From: Allomyces arbusculus
Taxonomy: Eukaryota > Blastocladiomycota > Blastocladiomycetes > Blastocladiales > Blastocladiaceae
DNA: 64,000 bases
Direction: 5' to 3'
NCBI GenBank assembly: GCA_027604705.1
Contig: JADHYV010000086.1
Span: 1 to 64,000, forward strand
A model generated the notes under the pieces. The model made no database searches and had not been told where the DNA came from. It saw only the letters and a program-made list of their open reading frames with translations. Positions within the stretch are counted from its first letter, which is position 1; the number at the start of each line of letters is the position of its first letter. Positions 1-9,961 of this stretch are shown piece by piece. A program made the position numbers and the translations under genes.

Positions 1-490
1 TAAAAAACCTAAAACCTAAAACCTAAAAAAACCTAAAACCTAACCTAAACCTAAACCTAACCTAAAAACCTAAAAACCTAAACCTAAAAACCTAACCTAA
101 AAACCTAAAACCTAACCTAAAAACCTAAAACCTAAAAACCTAACCTAAAACCTAAAACCTAAAAAACCTAAAAAACCTAAAAAACCTAAAAACCTAAAAA
201 CCTAAAAAACCTAAAAACCTAAAACCTAACCTAAAAAACCTAACCTAAAAACCTAAAAAAAACCTAAAACCTAAAAACCTAAAACCTAAAACCTAACTAA
301 ACCTAACCTAACCTAAACCTAACCTAAAAAAACCTAAAAAAACCTAACCTAAAACCTAACCTAACAAAAACCTAAAAACCTAAAAAACCTAAAAACCTAA
401 AAACCTAACCTAAACCTAAAAACCTAAAACCTAAAAAACCTAAAACCTAAAACCTAAACCTAACCTAAACCTAAAACCTAAAAAAACCTA
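1..490. repeat. Telomeric repeat tract, C-rich strand at left chromosome end
   Basis: Uninterrupted array of CCTAAn units, where the A run varies from two to about eight. On the G-rich strand this is a T-run followed by AGG. The C-rich strand lies at the 5' end of the + strand, as expected for a true left terminus. Occasional imperfect units occur, such as CCTAACTAAACC near 293 and CCTAACAAAAACC near 359. The tract stops abruptly at about 490, where unique sequence starts. The A-run length is far more variable than in the usual fungal TTAGGG array. Confidence 0.95.
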
Positions 491-1289
491 AGTTTGCCCA
501 TTCAATAGAGGAATAGACACATTGCAGCACCACAAGGTGCTGGCAAGGGCAATGGACAATGCATCCAGATTGAATGGCTGGATGTGCTCATGCTCACCAG
601 AAGTATGAAGTGACTGGCAGGCACAAGCATGACCAAGGGCCAAGAGACAGTGGAGGCTGTGGTGACACTTGTGGTGGTTGGCGATCAAGGCGAGTAGTGC
701 AGGAAGCAACCAACAGAGCCGAAAATTCCTGATTTTTGCATGTTATTGCAGTGAGTGACATGGAGTGAGAGGTAGACATATGGGTTTGGGACTTAGTGTG
801 AAATGGACGCTTGCTTAGTGAAATTCAAAAGCAGCCAAGCATGTTGACACAGTCATGTGAGTGGTGCTGGCACTTGTGACCATGCAGAAATCTCTGCAAT
901 GCAGTCTCTATTGATTAATGATCTCCACTCTGAATTGTCCAAAAAGTTGGGTATGACATCGTGATGGACAGATATACAAAGCACACACAAAGCAACACAT
1001 TGTGATTGTTGGACAGGGTCCAATCATGGCCTTGCCACTCAATGCTGTAATGAAAAATGCAGGTCAATTTGTTAGTCAAATAGACAGCAGACAACATGGC
1101 CACAAGCACAACCAAAGCCAATTGCACCTGCCTCATCATTGCCAATTCCACTTCCACAAAACGAGTCAGAGAGACCCAACCCGAAAGTTGAAGGTGGTGC
1201 AGCAGCCAAGGTGACACATGATACTGGTTTGCACTTGTTCTATGGTGGATGTCCACCAGGTTGGCACAGTGCTGACTCGATGACAGGTG
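491..1289. other. Subtelomeric unique sequence without a supported gene
   Basis: This stretch is AT-richer than the rest of the window and lacks the strong codon bias of the real genes. Short open frames occur on both strands (for example 488-709 and 915-1256 on the minus strand), but none shows a domain or convincing composition. No tandem repeat or transposon ends were seen. Confidence 0.6.
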
Positions 1290-2648
1290 TCATTGCCTCC
1301 ACAACATGCGCCATCTAGATGGTAAAAGCCAACAATTTGTCACGTCCAGTTCAATGACACTGGATCCTGGTCCACAAAAACTACAACAACGAACCTGCAC
1401 AATCTGCTCCACAGCATGAGGCAACCCAGTCGGTGATATGAGCGGGCCATTCTGAAACGCGCGCCTTCCTGTGGCGGGTGTGCGGACCAGCTCATCGATT
1501 TGGAGCACGACCATGGTCCACTCAGCCACCAGGCCCTCGACGACCTCGACAATCAGGTGGACATGCATGAGCACCGTGCTGGCCTGGTACCGCTGCGTCA
1601 CGAGCACGTCCGGGATCTCGGCGCGCAGCGTGGTCGATCCCATCGCGGTAACGCGCGCGCGAGGCCACGGAATAGCCCAATGTGCCTCGACCAGTGTGGC
1701 TGCGCGGAAATGTGCGTCAAGGTACCGCGCAATCAATGACAATGGAACCGTCGTGGATCGAGGTGGTGGTTGACGCGCGACGTGCTGGATCACGGCGGAT
1801 GGCGCGAAATGTCGTGCGGTCCACGCTCTCCACGCGGCCAGGTCGGGTGGTGCGTGCAGCGCGTCAGGGGACCAAGCCATAGTCACGGCAAGAACGGCGG
1901 GCATGATCGCGTCGATGAGAGGGTCAAATGCGGTCGGCGAGGGCGCGGGCAAAGCGGAGAGCGGGGACGGGCGATATGGGGACGGGATCATGGGTGCCGC
2001 CCGTGGCTGTTCGCAGCGATTGCGGGTTGAGACGTCGTCGTCGGCGTGCAGCGGCACTTTCGCAGCGTTTGGCGGGGCGGCATCCGACGGTCCAAATTCT
2101 GCCGCGGCAACTTGCGCGACCATTGCCGACATCCACTCGGGGGGCGGAGTCGGCGGCGTGCCGACCATGGCGACCGATCCTGCTGGTGCCGTGACCACCG
2201 TCGTCCGATCCAATCCAGGTATCGCCGGTGGTGTCAACTGTTCCGCAGTCGAAACGGCAGCGGCAGCGGCCGATGCCACGGTTGCAGCCATGGCCGCGGC
2301 CCCACTCTCGCGCAGCGCGACCTGCCATCCCAAAAACTCGCGAATCAATCGCTCGGCGTGCGCGTGCGCGAGCCCCGTCGCGACGAGATGGTTGACGGCG
2401 CGGTATGCGGCCGAATGCGAGAGCACAGGTAAGAGCGCAGCGGCCGAGTACTGCGCGGCGCGTCCGGGGCCGCAGTGCGGAGCGAGCAGCGCCGAGAGCG
2501 TGTGGACGGGATGTTGCTGTCTGGGCGGTGTACTCGTGGTTGGGGCGCGCGCGGCGCCAGGTAGGGCGGGTGGAGGCGATGCGGTTGGCGATGCCGATGG
2601 CGAGGTTGTCATCGGCGTGTCGAGCAGCTGGAATTCGCACACGGGCAT
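1290..2648 (-). CDS. Hypothetical protein, Ala/Pro-rich, next to the telomere
   Basis: I do not recognise this protein. The chosen ATG at 2648 gives 452 residues starting MPVCEFQLLD. The frame stays open further upstream to 2936, but only from a non-ATG codon and with a Val-rich, non-conserved lead. There is a Ser/Thr/Pro-rich N-terminus, a helical segment around residues 50-110, an Ala-rich linker, and a more folded-looking segment at about residues 240-390 with Trp and charged residues. Codon use is GC-rich until about 1440. The last 50 or so codons lie in AT-richer subtelomeric sequence and are Cys-rich and unlike the rest, so the true 3' end or an intron is uncertain. The gene may have been cut at the subtelomere boundary. 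Confidence 0.5.
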   Translation of the reverse strand: MPVCEFQLLDTPMTTSPSASPTASPPPALPGAARAPTTSTPPRQQHPVHTLSALLAPHCGPGRAAQYSAAALLPVLSHSAAYRAVNHLVATGLAHAHAERLIREFLGWQVALRESGAAAMAATVASAAAAAVSTAEQLTPPAIPGLDRTTVVTAPAGSVAMVGTPPTPPPEWMSAMVAQVAAAEFGPSDAAPPNAAKVPLHADDDVSTRNRCEQPRAAPMIPSPYRPSPLSALPAPSPTAFDPLIDAIMPAVLAVTMAWSPDALHAPPDLAAWRAWTARHFAPSAVIQHVARQPPPRSTTVPLSLIARYLDAHFRAATLVEAHWAIPWPRARVTAMGSTTLRAEIPDVLVTQRYQASTVLMHVHLIVEVVEGLVAEWTMVVLQIDELVRTPATGRRAFQNGPLISPTGLPHAVEQIVQVRCCSFCGPGSSVIELDVTNCWLLPSRWRMLWRQ

Positions 2649-3820
2649 GGTCGCAGCGATGGACGATGTAAGCGGGTGAGAAATGGGCGGGGCGCCAACA
2701 GATCGGCGTGCGCGGTCGTGGGCGCGACGCGACGCGCTCGTCGGTGCTGGCGGAGCAAAGTGTGCCGGTTGGTGGTGCATCGGTGCAGATTGGTCGGGAC
2801 TGGACAGAGAAAAGGCTCGCAGCGACAGACAGGAGGGAGGAGAAGTTGCGCGCTGCCGGCATCCCTTGAACACAAACGCGACGACGACGACGACGAAGAC
2901 TGCGAGGGACCGAGCGACAATCACCGTGGCGGACAAGCTCGCCCACCGCAGCGAGACGACACACGATGGCGAAGCGGGCGCAGCGTGACGCGAGCGCGTC
3001 GCGGTGCACGGCGGGCCACGAGCGTAAGGACGCGTCGTTCACCGTTGGTGACCGCCTTTACGCGGCGCGTGCCAAATGGACGAGGACCGAAAAGGGCACG
3101 CGAGCGTGGACCGCTGCTCACACGGTGCGTGCACCGCTCAGACCGCCTTTCCGGTCGGTTGCCGCGCGCACTCGCGCCGTTCGTACGCCGCGACGACAAC
3201 AGGCCATCGGGTCGCGGACGAGCACCAGAAGGCAGCAACGGATCGGCACCGGCACAGTGGGCGGACGAGCAAGCGGGCCGGGGGACAAGTCGAGCGCGCG
3301 CAAACCGCCGACCAGCGCGAACGGCCGGTTCGGATCGGCGGCACGGGCGTCAAGGTTCGCGAGTTGCTGCGAACATGACGCGACACGACGCCAAACAACC
3401 GATTGACCGGCGGGTCGGCCGATAAGGTGCACGGTGACTGTCAACTTGGGAGGGAGAGAACGGCTGCTCGGCAGGGCTGCGAGCAAGGAGACGCGGCGCG
3501 GCGGCGCCACGGGCCCGGCCCAAGTTGGTCATGGATGGTGCTCAACGGGCATTCGTGGATCGTATTGCGGGCAGTCGGGATGAGGCCAGCGGCAAGCGAA
3601 CTGGGCGACGGCGCGGGCACGGGGCGGCGGCGGTGCAGACTCTGCGCGGCGCGAGCGGATGGCGCGGTGCCGGCGCGGTGATCAGTCGTGATCAGCCAGT
3701 CTCGCCGGTGATCGCGTGGCCACGCGCGCTCGCGCTCCACGAGACGACGACAACGACGACCGGCGACCTGCAACACTCGCGCCGCGCTCGAACAGACGCT
3801 GCAATCGGTTTTGCGCCAGC
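2649..3820. other. Divergent intergenic region upstream of COX18
   Basis: About 1.2 kb between two head-to-head genes. The many open frames here are Arg-rich, overlap each other and show no domain, so I treat them as chance frames in GC-rich DNA. The only structure seen is the GTGATC triplet at 3678-3714. Confidence 0.6.
3678..3714 (+). promoter_or_regulatory. Three phased GTGATC motifs upstream of COX18
   Basis: GTGATCA at 3678-3684, GTGATCA at 3688-3694 and GTGATCG at 3708-3714, with start-to-start spacing of 10 and 20 bases. The last copy ends 106 bases before the chosen ATG. The same triple motif, at nearly the same distance, lies upstream of the LETM1-like gene (57136-57182). The half-palindromic core TGATCA suggests a protein-binding site. 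That role is inferred. Confidence 0.5.
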
Positions 3821-4957
3821 ATGCCGCCGCCCGAACAAGCGTCGGCGCCGGTGCCCGCTCCTGCGGCCGAATCCGCACTTTACCTGAGCGCCAACCCCGA
3901 CCATGCCCGCCGCCTGGGCAACCATGCCGACTCGTCGCCACCACCAGAACCATTTGGCCTAGCGCCCGTCGACCTTGCTGGTCTCGCGCTCGACGCGGCG
4001 CACCGCACCCTCGGGGGCGGATGGGGCGCGGCCATTATCGTGACGACAGTGCTGCTGCGCTCGTCGCTCACGCTGCCGCTCGCCGTCTACCAACACCAGA
4101 CAGCGCTCAAGATGGTGCAATTGCGCCCACTGTTGCGCGCGTGGGAGCGTGCCATTGCCCACCAGGTGCGCGCCGAGTCGCGCCAGGCCAACTTGTCCTA
4201 CGACCAGTTTGTCGCGCAGTACAAGCGCCAGTACGCGCGTAAGATTGGCGAGCTCTACCACGACCACGGCGTCCGCCCGCTCTTCACGGCACTGGCGCCA
4301 CTCGCGCAAGCGCCGCTGTGGATCACCATGTCGCTGACGCTGCGTCGCATGGCCGCCGTACCGGGCACCGAACCTGTGTCGGTGCTTGTGCGCGACTATG
4401 GTCCCGCGCCTTTGGTCGGCGCCGACGCGGGCCCGTTGCTCGACTTGATCGTACCGCATTTGGGCGCGACCGACGCAACGTGGATAACGGCGTGCGCTTT
4501 TGGTGCGATGCAGCTGGCCAATGTCGAGCTCGCTGCCTTGTCAATGTTGAATCCGCCCCCGTCGCCACCCGCGTCGAAGACGGCACCTGCAGTCGAGCCA
4601 GGCGCAACGATTGCGGCACCCGCAACCGACGCAACCGCGGCACCGACTGTACCGGCGAACCCTGCCGCAGGCTGGACGCGGCATGCGGTCATCAAGCACA
4701 TGATGCGCGCGACGGCCGTGCTCATGGTGCCGATTGCGCACGCCATGCCCGCAGGTGTCGTCCTGTATTGGCTCACGTCGGCGGCATTTTCCGTGGTGCA
4801 AAACGTCGTGTTCAAGATTTGGTTGCCGCGGCGGTACCTGCAAAGCCAAGCGGCACTTGAGCAGATGGAAGCAGCCGCGGGTGCGGATGACGTCGCGTCC
4901 GCGACCGACGGGCAGCGGGACGACGCTCACCCACGACGCAACAAGGATTCTGTGTAG
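3821..4957 (+). CDS. COX18: Cox18/Oxa1/YidC-family mitochondrial inner-membrane insertase
   Basis: A 378-residue protein of the YidC/Oxa1/Cox18 family, which inserts proteins into membranes. Cox18 translocates the C-terminal tail of Cox2 across the mitochondrial inner membrane during cytochrome oxidase assembly. The segment IIVTTVLLRSSLTLPLAVYQ (about residues 69-88) is the first conserved transmembrane helix and is much closer to Cox18 than to Oxa1. LAPLAQAPLWITMSLTLRRM and the later AVLMVPIAHAMPAGVVLYWL give the other conserved helices. An Ala/Pro-rich insert (about residues 245-285) separates the last helices. The ATG at 3821 was chosen because the family domain starts soon after it; the frame is open from an upstream ATG at 3716, so a longer targeting leader is possible. 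No intron is needed. Length fits the family (about 320-400). Confidence 0.88.
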   Translation: MPPPEQASAPVPAPAAESALYLSANPDHARRLGNHADSSPPPEPFGLAPVDLAGLALDAAHRTLGGGWGAAIIVTTVLLRSSLTLPLAVYQHQTALKMVQLRPLLRAWERAIAHQVRAESRQANLSYDQFVAQYKRQYARKIGELYHDHGVRPLFTALAPLAQAPLWITMSLTLRRMAAVPGTEPVSVLVRDYGPAPLVGADAGPLLDLIVPHLGATDATWITACAFGAMQLANVELAALSMLNPPPSPPASKTAPAVEPGATIAAPATDATAAPTVPANPAAGWTRHAVIKHMMRATAVLMVPIAHAMPAGVVLYWLTSAAFSVVQNVVFKIWLPRRYLQSQAALEQMEAAAGADDVASATDGQRDDAHPRRNKDSV

Positions 4958-5607
4958 TTGTTTGTGGTGGATTGATTGCGACCCTCGTCTGGGTATACAT
5001 TTGCGTATTTGTTGTTGACGACGAACACGGAGATTTCCGGTTGGTTAGTTGGCCCGACTCTTGCATGCACGGCATTTGCCCTCGCCGTCTCGACCAGATT
5101 CTGTTTGCCCGTCGGGTCTGTGTGGCGGCCAAACGCTCCGGCTTGCACATTCGACCCTGACGAGGGCTGGGAGGCTGCGGCGAAAAGAGCGCTCAGCAGG
5201 ACACGGCAGTACACCGACAGCACTGGCACCGCGCCGCCGAGCAAGCGATAGCAACAGCAAGCGACAGCGAGAGCAGCGAAAGCAAGCGACAGCGACAGCA
5301 ATCGGCTGCGAGACAGGCTGTCAACGCGGCCACGCGTACCACATGGTTTCCACGCGCCTTCACCTCGCGTGCCAAGCTCGCCGTCCACGGCCGCCACCGC
5401 ACCATCTCGCGCCCCACCGCACGCGACCCACGCCCGACAACACCATCAACGTCGACGACCGCAACCGCGACCGCAACCAACGACGCGACAAGGCGCCCAG
5501 CAACTTGCGGCAGACCGTGCTGCGCGCCCCTCCACGAACCAACGCACCATCAACCGCCGCAACCGCATTGCGCCGCCCCGATCGAACCTTCCACCACGAC
5601 CAGCACC
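4958..5607. other. Intergenic region between COX18 and ARPC1
   Basis: 650 bases holding the COX18 3' flank and ARPC1 upstream region. A purine-rich patch of AGCGACAGCGA-like units lies near 5250-5300. No supported gene or clear TATA box was seen. Confidence 0.6.
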
Positions 5608-7064
5608 ATGACCAACCCGCAGGTGCTGCTTAGCCTGCCGGGCCCCGTCTCGGCCTTTGCCTTCAACGCCGATCGCTCGCGTATGTCGTGCTGCACCGCG
5701 CGCTCCTTGTCCACCCGCCCACTTTCGTCCTGCCCACGCGTGCTCAACGTCGCCGATCTATCACCACCCCACTCCCGCCAACAGAGGTTGCGCTCTGCCC
5801 CAACACCAACGAAGTGCACATCTACGCGCTCGACGCTGGCAACAACTGGACGCTCACGCACACGCTCACCTCGCACACGGCGCTCGTCACGGGCATCGAC
5901 TGGGCGCCCTCGACCAACCGACTCGTCACCTGCTCGCAGGATCGCAACGGCTACGTTTGGTCATTTGACGCTCAAACCAACCAGTGGGACCCGGCGCTCG
6001 TCTTGCTGCGCATCAACCGCTCGGCCACGCATGTGCGCTGGTCGCCCAAGGGCGACAAGTTTGCCGTCGCGTCAGGCGCCAAGTGCGTCTCCGTGTGCTA
6101 CTTTGACCAGGATAACGACTGGTGGGTCGCCAAGCACTTGAAGAAGCCCTTGCGGTCGACCGTCTTGCGCATCGCCTGGCACCCCAACAACGTTCTGCTC
6201 GCTGCTGCGGGCGCCGACAACCGCGCGCGCGTGCTTTCGGCGTTCATCAAGGGGCTCGACGCCAAGCCGGCGTCGTCTCCGTGGGGCGACCGGTTGCCGT
6301 TTGGCACGATCTGCGCCGACATTGGGCCTGATGGGTGCGGATGGGTCCACGACGTGGCCTTTTCGCCCGACGGCAATGCGCTCGCTTTTGTTGGTGCGCT
6401 GCTCTGCTTTTTTGTCCTGCTGCGGTAAAACGTCCTCCCTTGACCCTGGATCCTGATTGCGCGGCTATACCAATCTCTAGCCCACGACTCGAGTTTCTAC
6501 GTCTACTACCCCGCGACCGCGCAAGTGATTGCCGTGCCTACGACGCTGCTGCCGCTCCTCGGCGTCATGTGGCTCAACGACACGGAGGTCGTGGCCGTCG
6601 GTCACGATTGCACGCCTGTGCTCTTTGTTGGCAACGGCAACGGCGAGTGGTAAGTCCCCGCCGCTTTTCCACCTCCACTCGGTGATCGGCGTGATGCTGA
6701 TCTGTCCTCTCCACCGCACACCAGGCGCTACGCCGGCAAGATTGACGAGGGCAAGAAGGCCAGCAGTTCGCACGGCAACTCGGCGCTGGCCAAGTTCCGT
6801 GCCATGGACTCGCGTGCCACGACGCAGGCCAACCAGGACACGGAGCTCACGACCGTGCACCAGAATTCGATCACGTACGTTGGCGCTTCGGCTCTCCCAG
6901 CTTCCCGCGCATGAATTGCGAAACTGACGCGGACGCGTCTACGACAAAATTTTAGCCTCATTCAACCCTACTCGCCGACGCACTACGTGACGACGGGCAT
7001 CGACGGGAAAATTGTCCTGTGGCACTCGCTCGACGAGGCGCTCAAGCGGCTCGCACTCGCATAA
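5608..7064 (+). CDS. ARPC1: Arp2/3 complex subunit 1 (ARPC1/p41), WD40 protein, five exons
   Basis: Exons 5608-5680, 5785-6393, 6481-6649, 6725-6874 and 6956-7064 join in frame to 369 residues, the usual ARPC1 length (about 370). ARPC1 is the WD40 propeller subunit of the Arp2/3 complex, which nucleates branched actin filaments. Diagnostic joins: DRS-QVALCPNTNEVHIY across intron 1, ALAFVA-HDSSFYVYYP across intron 2, and SIT-LIQPYSPTHYVTTGIDG across intron 4, followed by KIVLWHSLDEAL at the C-terminus. SHTALVTGIDW, RLVTCSQDRNGYVW and HVRWSPKGDKFAVAS are typical blades. Donors are GTATGT, GTGCGC, GTAAGT and GTACGT; every acceptor ends in AG. Intron lengths are 104, 87, 75 and 81 bases. A branched-actin gene fits a fungus with crawling or endocytic actin. 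Exon ends are eye-inferred but each keeps the family alignment. Confidence 0.93.
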
Positions 7065-7379
7065 ACAGGGTCGAGGCTTTGTCGCGTCGTGCTGGACGCG
7101 TGGAGTGCGGTTGCCGGATCGGCTGTTCCTGTTCACGTTGAAGAGATTTTGTTACTCCCTCCCTCCTGTGCTCCGTCCGATCGCAGCAAGTCAAGGACGC
7201 CAGCAGATCATGGCGATGACAACAATGGGCCCGTTCTGCTCATGAACAATGACGAGAAGCAAGGGGCACCAGAAGGAGTCGAAGACCATTGCGCTCAACC
7301 AACAAAAAACACGATCCTCGCGATTATACACGACTAAAGTTGTATTTCTTTTGGTGCTGAGCGGCATCGTCATGACGGC
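7065..7379. other. Convergent 3' intergenic gap between ARPC1 and LYS9
   Basis: 315 bases between the stop codons of two convergent genes. It should hold both 3' untranslated regions. No gene, repeat or strong hairpin was seen. Confidence 0.6.
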
Positions 7380-8926
7380 CTAGTACATGACCTCGTGCAT
7401 GACAATCCCCTCCTTTTCCAACTCACGAATCAGCGGGAACACCGTCTCGCGCGTCATCGGCGCAATCACACCACGCGTGGTGATGGCGCCGTCGAGCACC
7501 AACTGCGTAGCCACACCGCACGGTACACCGACCGTCTTGGCCATCGCCGACGCCTGCTCGGTGCCGTACTCGACGAGCGTCGACGTGATCGTCTTCCTCT
7601 GGCCGTCCTTGGTCTCAATCTCAAACCGGTGCTGCAGGAACACCATATCGCGCTCGCCGTCAGCGTACTGCATCTTGGCCTCGAGCGTCGCGCACAGCGA
7701 GTCAAGCGGGTTGCCACGCAGCGGCGCGGCCGCCGACGCGTCAAAGAGACCAATCCACCGCATGCCATCGAGCAGACGCTGCGTCGCGGCGGCATCGGCG
7801 GGCTTGGCCTTAGCGATCACGGCGCGCTCGAGCGCCTCGGTCGTGGCGTTCGCGGGCAAGCTGAGCATCGACGCGAGCACGGCGCGCCACGACTTGGCGC
7901 CACTGGCCTCAACAAGGAACGGCCGCTCGGCGTCGTCGAGGAACCCGAGGTCGACCATGGCCTGCATGAATTCCGGGAACCCTTGGTACCGCAGCGTACC
8001 GCGCAGGATGGTCTGGGCCTCCGGGATGCCGTACCGCACGTCGTAGGGCGTCGAGTCACGGTTCGGGTACCCCTCAAACGCAAACGCCGGGTAGCCCGTC
8101 CAGATGGGCTTGGCCGACTTGAGCAGTTCCGGGCCGGGGATCACCTTTTCCTTGCCGTTTTCAATGTACTTGGCGGCGTTGCGCAGCGCGAGCAGCACGC
8201 CGCGCGACGACCACGAGAACTTGTACCCGAGCGGGTTGTTGGAGCATTCGGGCGCGGGCAGGCCGCCGCAGTAGGACGTGAAGTGGACCATCTAAGAGCC
8301 GAATTTCGCATGGTTAGTCTGCTGATCTGGCGCGTGGTCGAATGAACGACGAACGAGAGCAAAATCAAAGCACCTTGCCACCAGCCTCGTGCGTCTCCCA
8401 AATGGTCTTGAGTGCGTAGAGGTGGTCAACACCGGGGTCGACGCCAATCTCGTTGAAGACGGTGATGCCGGCCTTGACCGCGGCCTCGTGCAGTTCGGCC
8501 ATGGCGGGCGAAATGTAGGAAGTGGTCACGACATGCTTCTTGTGCTCGATGGCGGCCTTGATGACCTGCGCGTGCAGCGTGTAGGGCACGAGCGAAATGA
8601 CGAGGTCGTGCTCGGCAACGGCGCGCGAGAGCGCGGCCTGGTCGGCGACGTCGAGCGAGATGGCGGTCGCGTTTTTGTGCGTCGGGCACAGGGCGCGCGC
8701 GCGCTCGATGCGGCGCGAGGCTGTGAAGTTGATCATGGAGGAAAGGTCAGTCGTGGCCGCTGAAAGCAAGTCGCGGAGATGGCATAAAGAACAGCGCCGT
8801 ACCGACGGTCAGACGGTTGTCGTCGCGGCGCAGGAGGTAGTCGGCGCAGGGGCGCGCAACGTAGCCGGAGCCGAGCAGGAGAATCTTCCTGGAGGACGGG
8901 CGCGAGATCAGCGTCGGTTCATCCAT
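7380..8926 (-). CDS. LYS9: Saccharopine dehydrogenase (NADP+, L-glutamate-forming), three exons
   Basis: Exons on the minus strand: 8926-8803, 8720-8374 and 8291-7380, giving 460 residues (yeast Lys9 is 446). The enzyme condenses aminoadipate semialdehyde with glutamate and reduces the product to saccharopine, the penultimate step of fungal lysine synthesis in the cytosol. Visible features: the NADP-binding loop KILLLGSGYVARP near residue 15, RLTV-ASRRIERARAL across intron 1, VISLVPYTLHAQVIKAAIEH, VTTSYISPAM, NEIGVDPGVDHLYALKTI, and SYCGGLPAPECSNNPLGYKF at the start of exon 3, all family hallmarks. The introns are 82 bases (donor GTACGG) and 82 bases (donor GTGCTT). ATG 8926 places the dinucleotide fold at the usual distance from the N-terminus. 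The gene is head-to-head with INO80. Confidence 0.94.
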
Positions 8927-9961
8927 GGCATGGGGCTGCTGGACGTGGTGGATTGAGGCCGCACTTGACCATGGCGGTTGACGAGGGCAGGCGAGCGGGC
9001 GGGAGCAGGGGGAGCGCAGCACGAGCGCGGCGGCAGGAGGGGGCGCGCGCGGTATTTATGGGGCCAGCGCGTGAGGAGGGCGACTCCCCGGGTCGACCCG
9101 CGGCCGGACGCGCGAGTCGGCAAGAGATGGGAGTCCGACGACCCGCAGATGATCTGGCTCGATCAGTGCGGGAAGCCGCAACACGCCTTGATGCGCGTGG
9201 CAGCCGGCGCACGTGCGTGGCGGCGCGCGAGGCAGCGGACGCCTCTGCCGACGAGGCGGCGGCCGCCACGCCAGCCCTCGCGTCCCTCGTGGACGTGCCA
9301 GCGGTCTCGGCGCAACGATCACATCCACCGCGACCGCCCAAACGAAAACGAACCGACCCGGGTCGTGCGCAACCATGCCGACCCCACGGCGCGACCACGC
9401 GCACGGCATGCCGCACTCGCCGCGCACCAAGACCCGCGCCATCCCGCCGCGCGCTTCGATCCCCCCGCGCGACGCCGCCCACCGACCGCCACCACCTCCA
9501 CCACCTCGGCGCACGACTGCCCGCAATCGCACCGCGACCGACGCTGCAAGGCCGCGACCCTCGCGGCAGCTCGCAGCCGCACACTCGCCCGCCCACCCCC
9601 CGACCGGCGCGCACCCCTCGGCGCCGCCCGTCGGCCCGCTCTCCACCGCACTGCGTGCCGCCCGCTCCCCTGCACGCACTGCAGTCGGCCGCTGCCCGTC
9701 TCGTTGCTCATCTCGCTTGCTCCCCCTGGCCCTGCCGGTCCGTCTTGGCCCCGCGTCTCGCCCGCTGAGGAGACCTTGCCTTGCCCGTGCTCGTTGCTGA
9801 CGCGCGTTGTCTCCTTCCAATCTTCCAGTCGCGCCTTTGTTCTCGTCGGCCCCGTGAAGTGCCCACCCAACGCAGCCAACGACCAGCGGCCTGACCCGTC
9901 GTGATCGCGCCTGCCAGCTGTGGTCCGTCAACCACCTCGACCACCTCCATCTCCTCCAACC
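8927..9961. other. Divergent promoter region of LYS9 and INO80
   Basis: About 1.0 kb between divergent genes. A TATA-like CATAAATA lies on the minus strand at 9060-9053, and a GTGATCG lies at 9901-9907, 55 bases before the INO80 ATG. The long open frames on both strands here are Arg/Pro-rich with no domain and were not called. Confidence 0.6.
9053..9060 (-). promoter_or_regulatory. TATA-like box upstream of LYS9
   Basis: CATAAATA on the minus strand, 127 bases before the LYS9 ATG and surrounded by very GC-rich DNA. The same octamer is the TATA element of the first secreted-protein paralogue at 44336. The promoter role is inferred from sequence and position only. Confidence 0.4.

Noticed and set aside
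1-490. Short regular units that could look like a CRISPR array
   Set aside because: Units are 5-11 bases with no unique spacers and sit at the chromosome end; this is telomere.
2676-3425. 249-codon Arg-rich open frame on the + strand
   Set aside because: Antisense and upstream shadow in GC-rich DNA; no domain and several overlapping frames of similar length.
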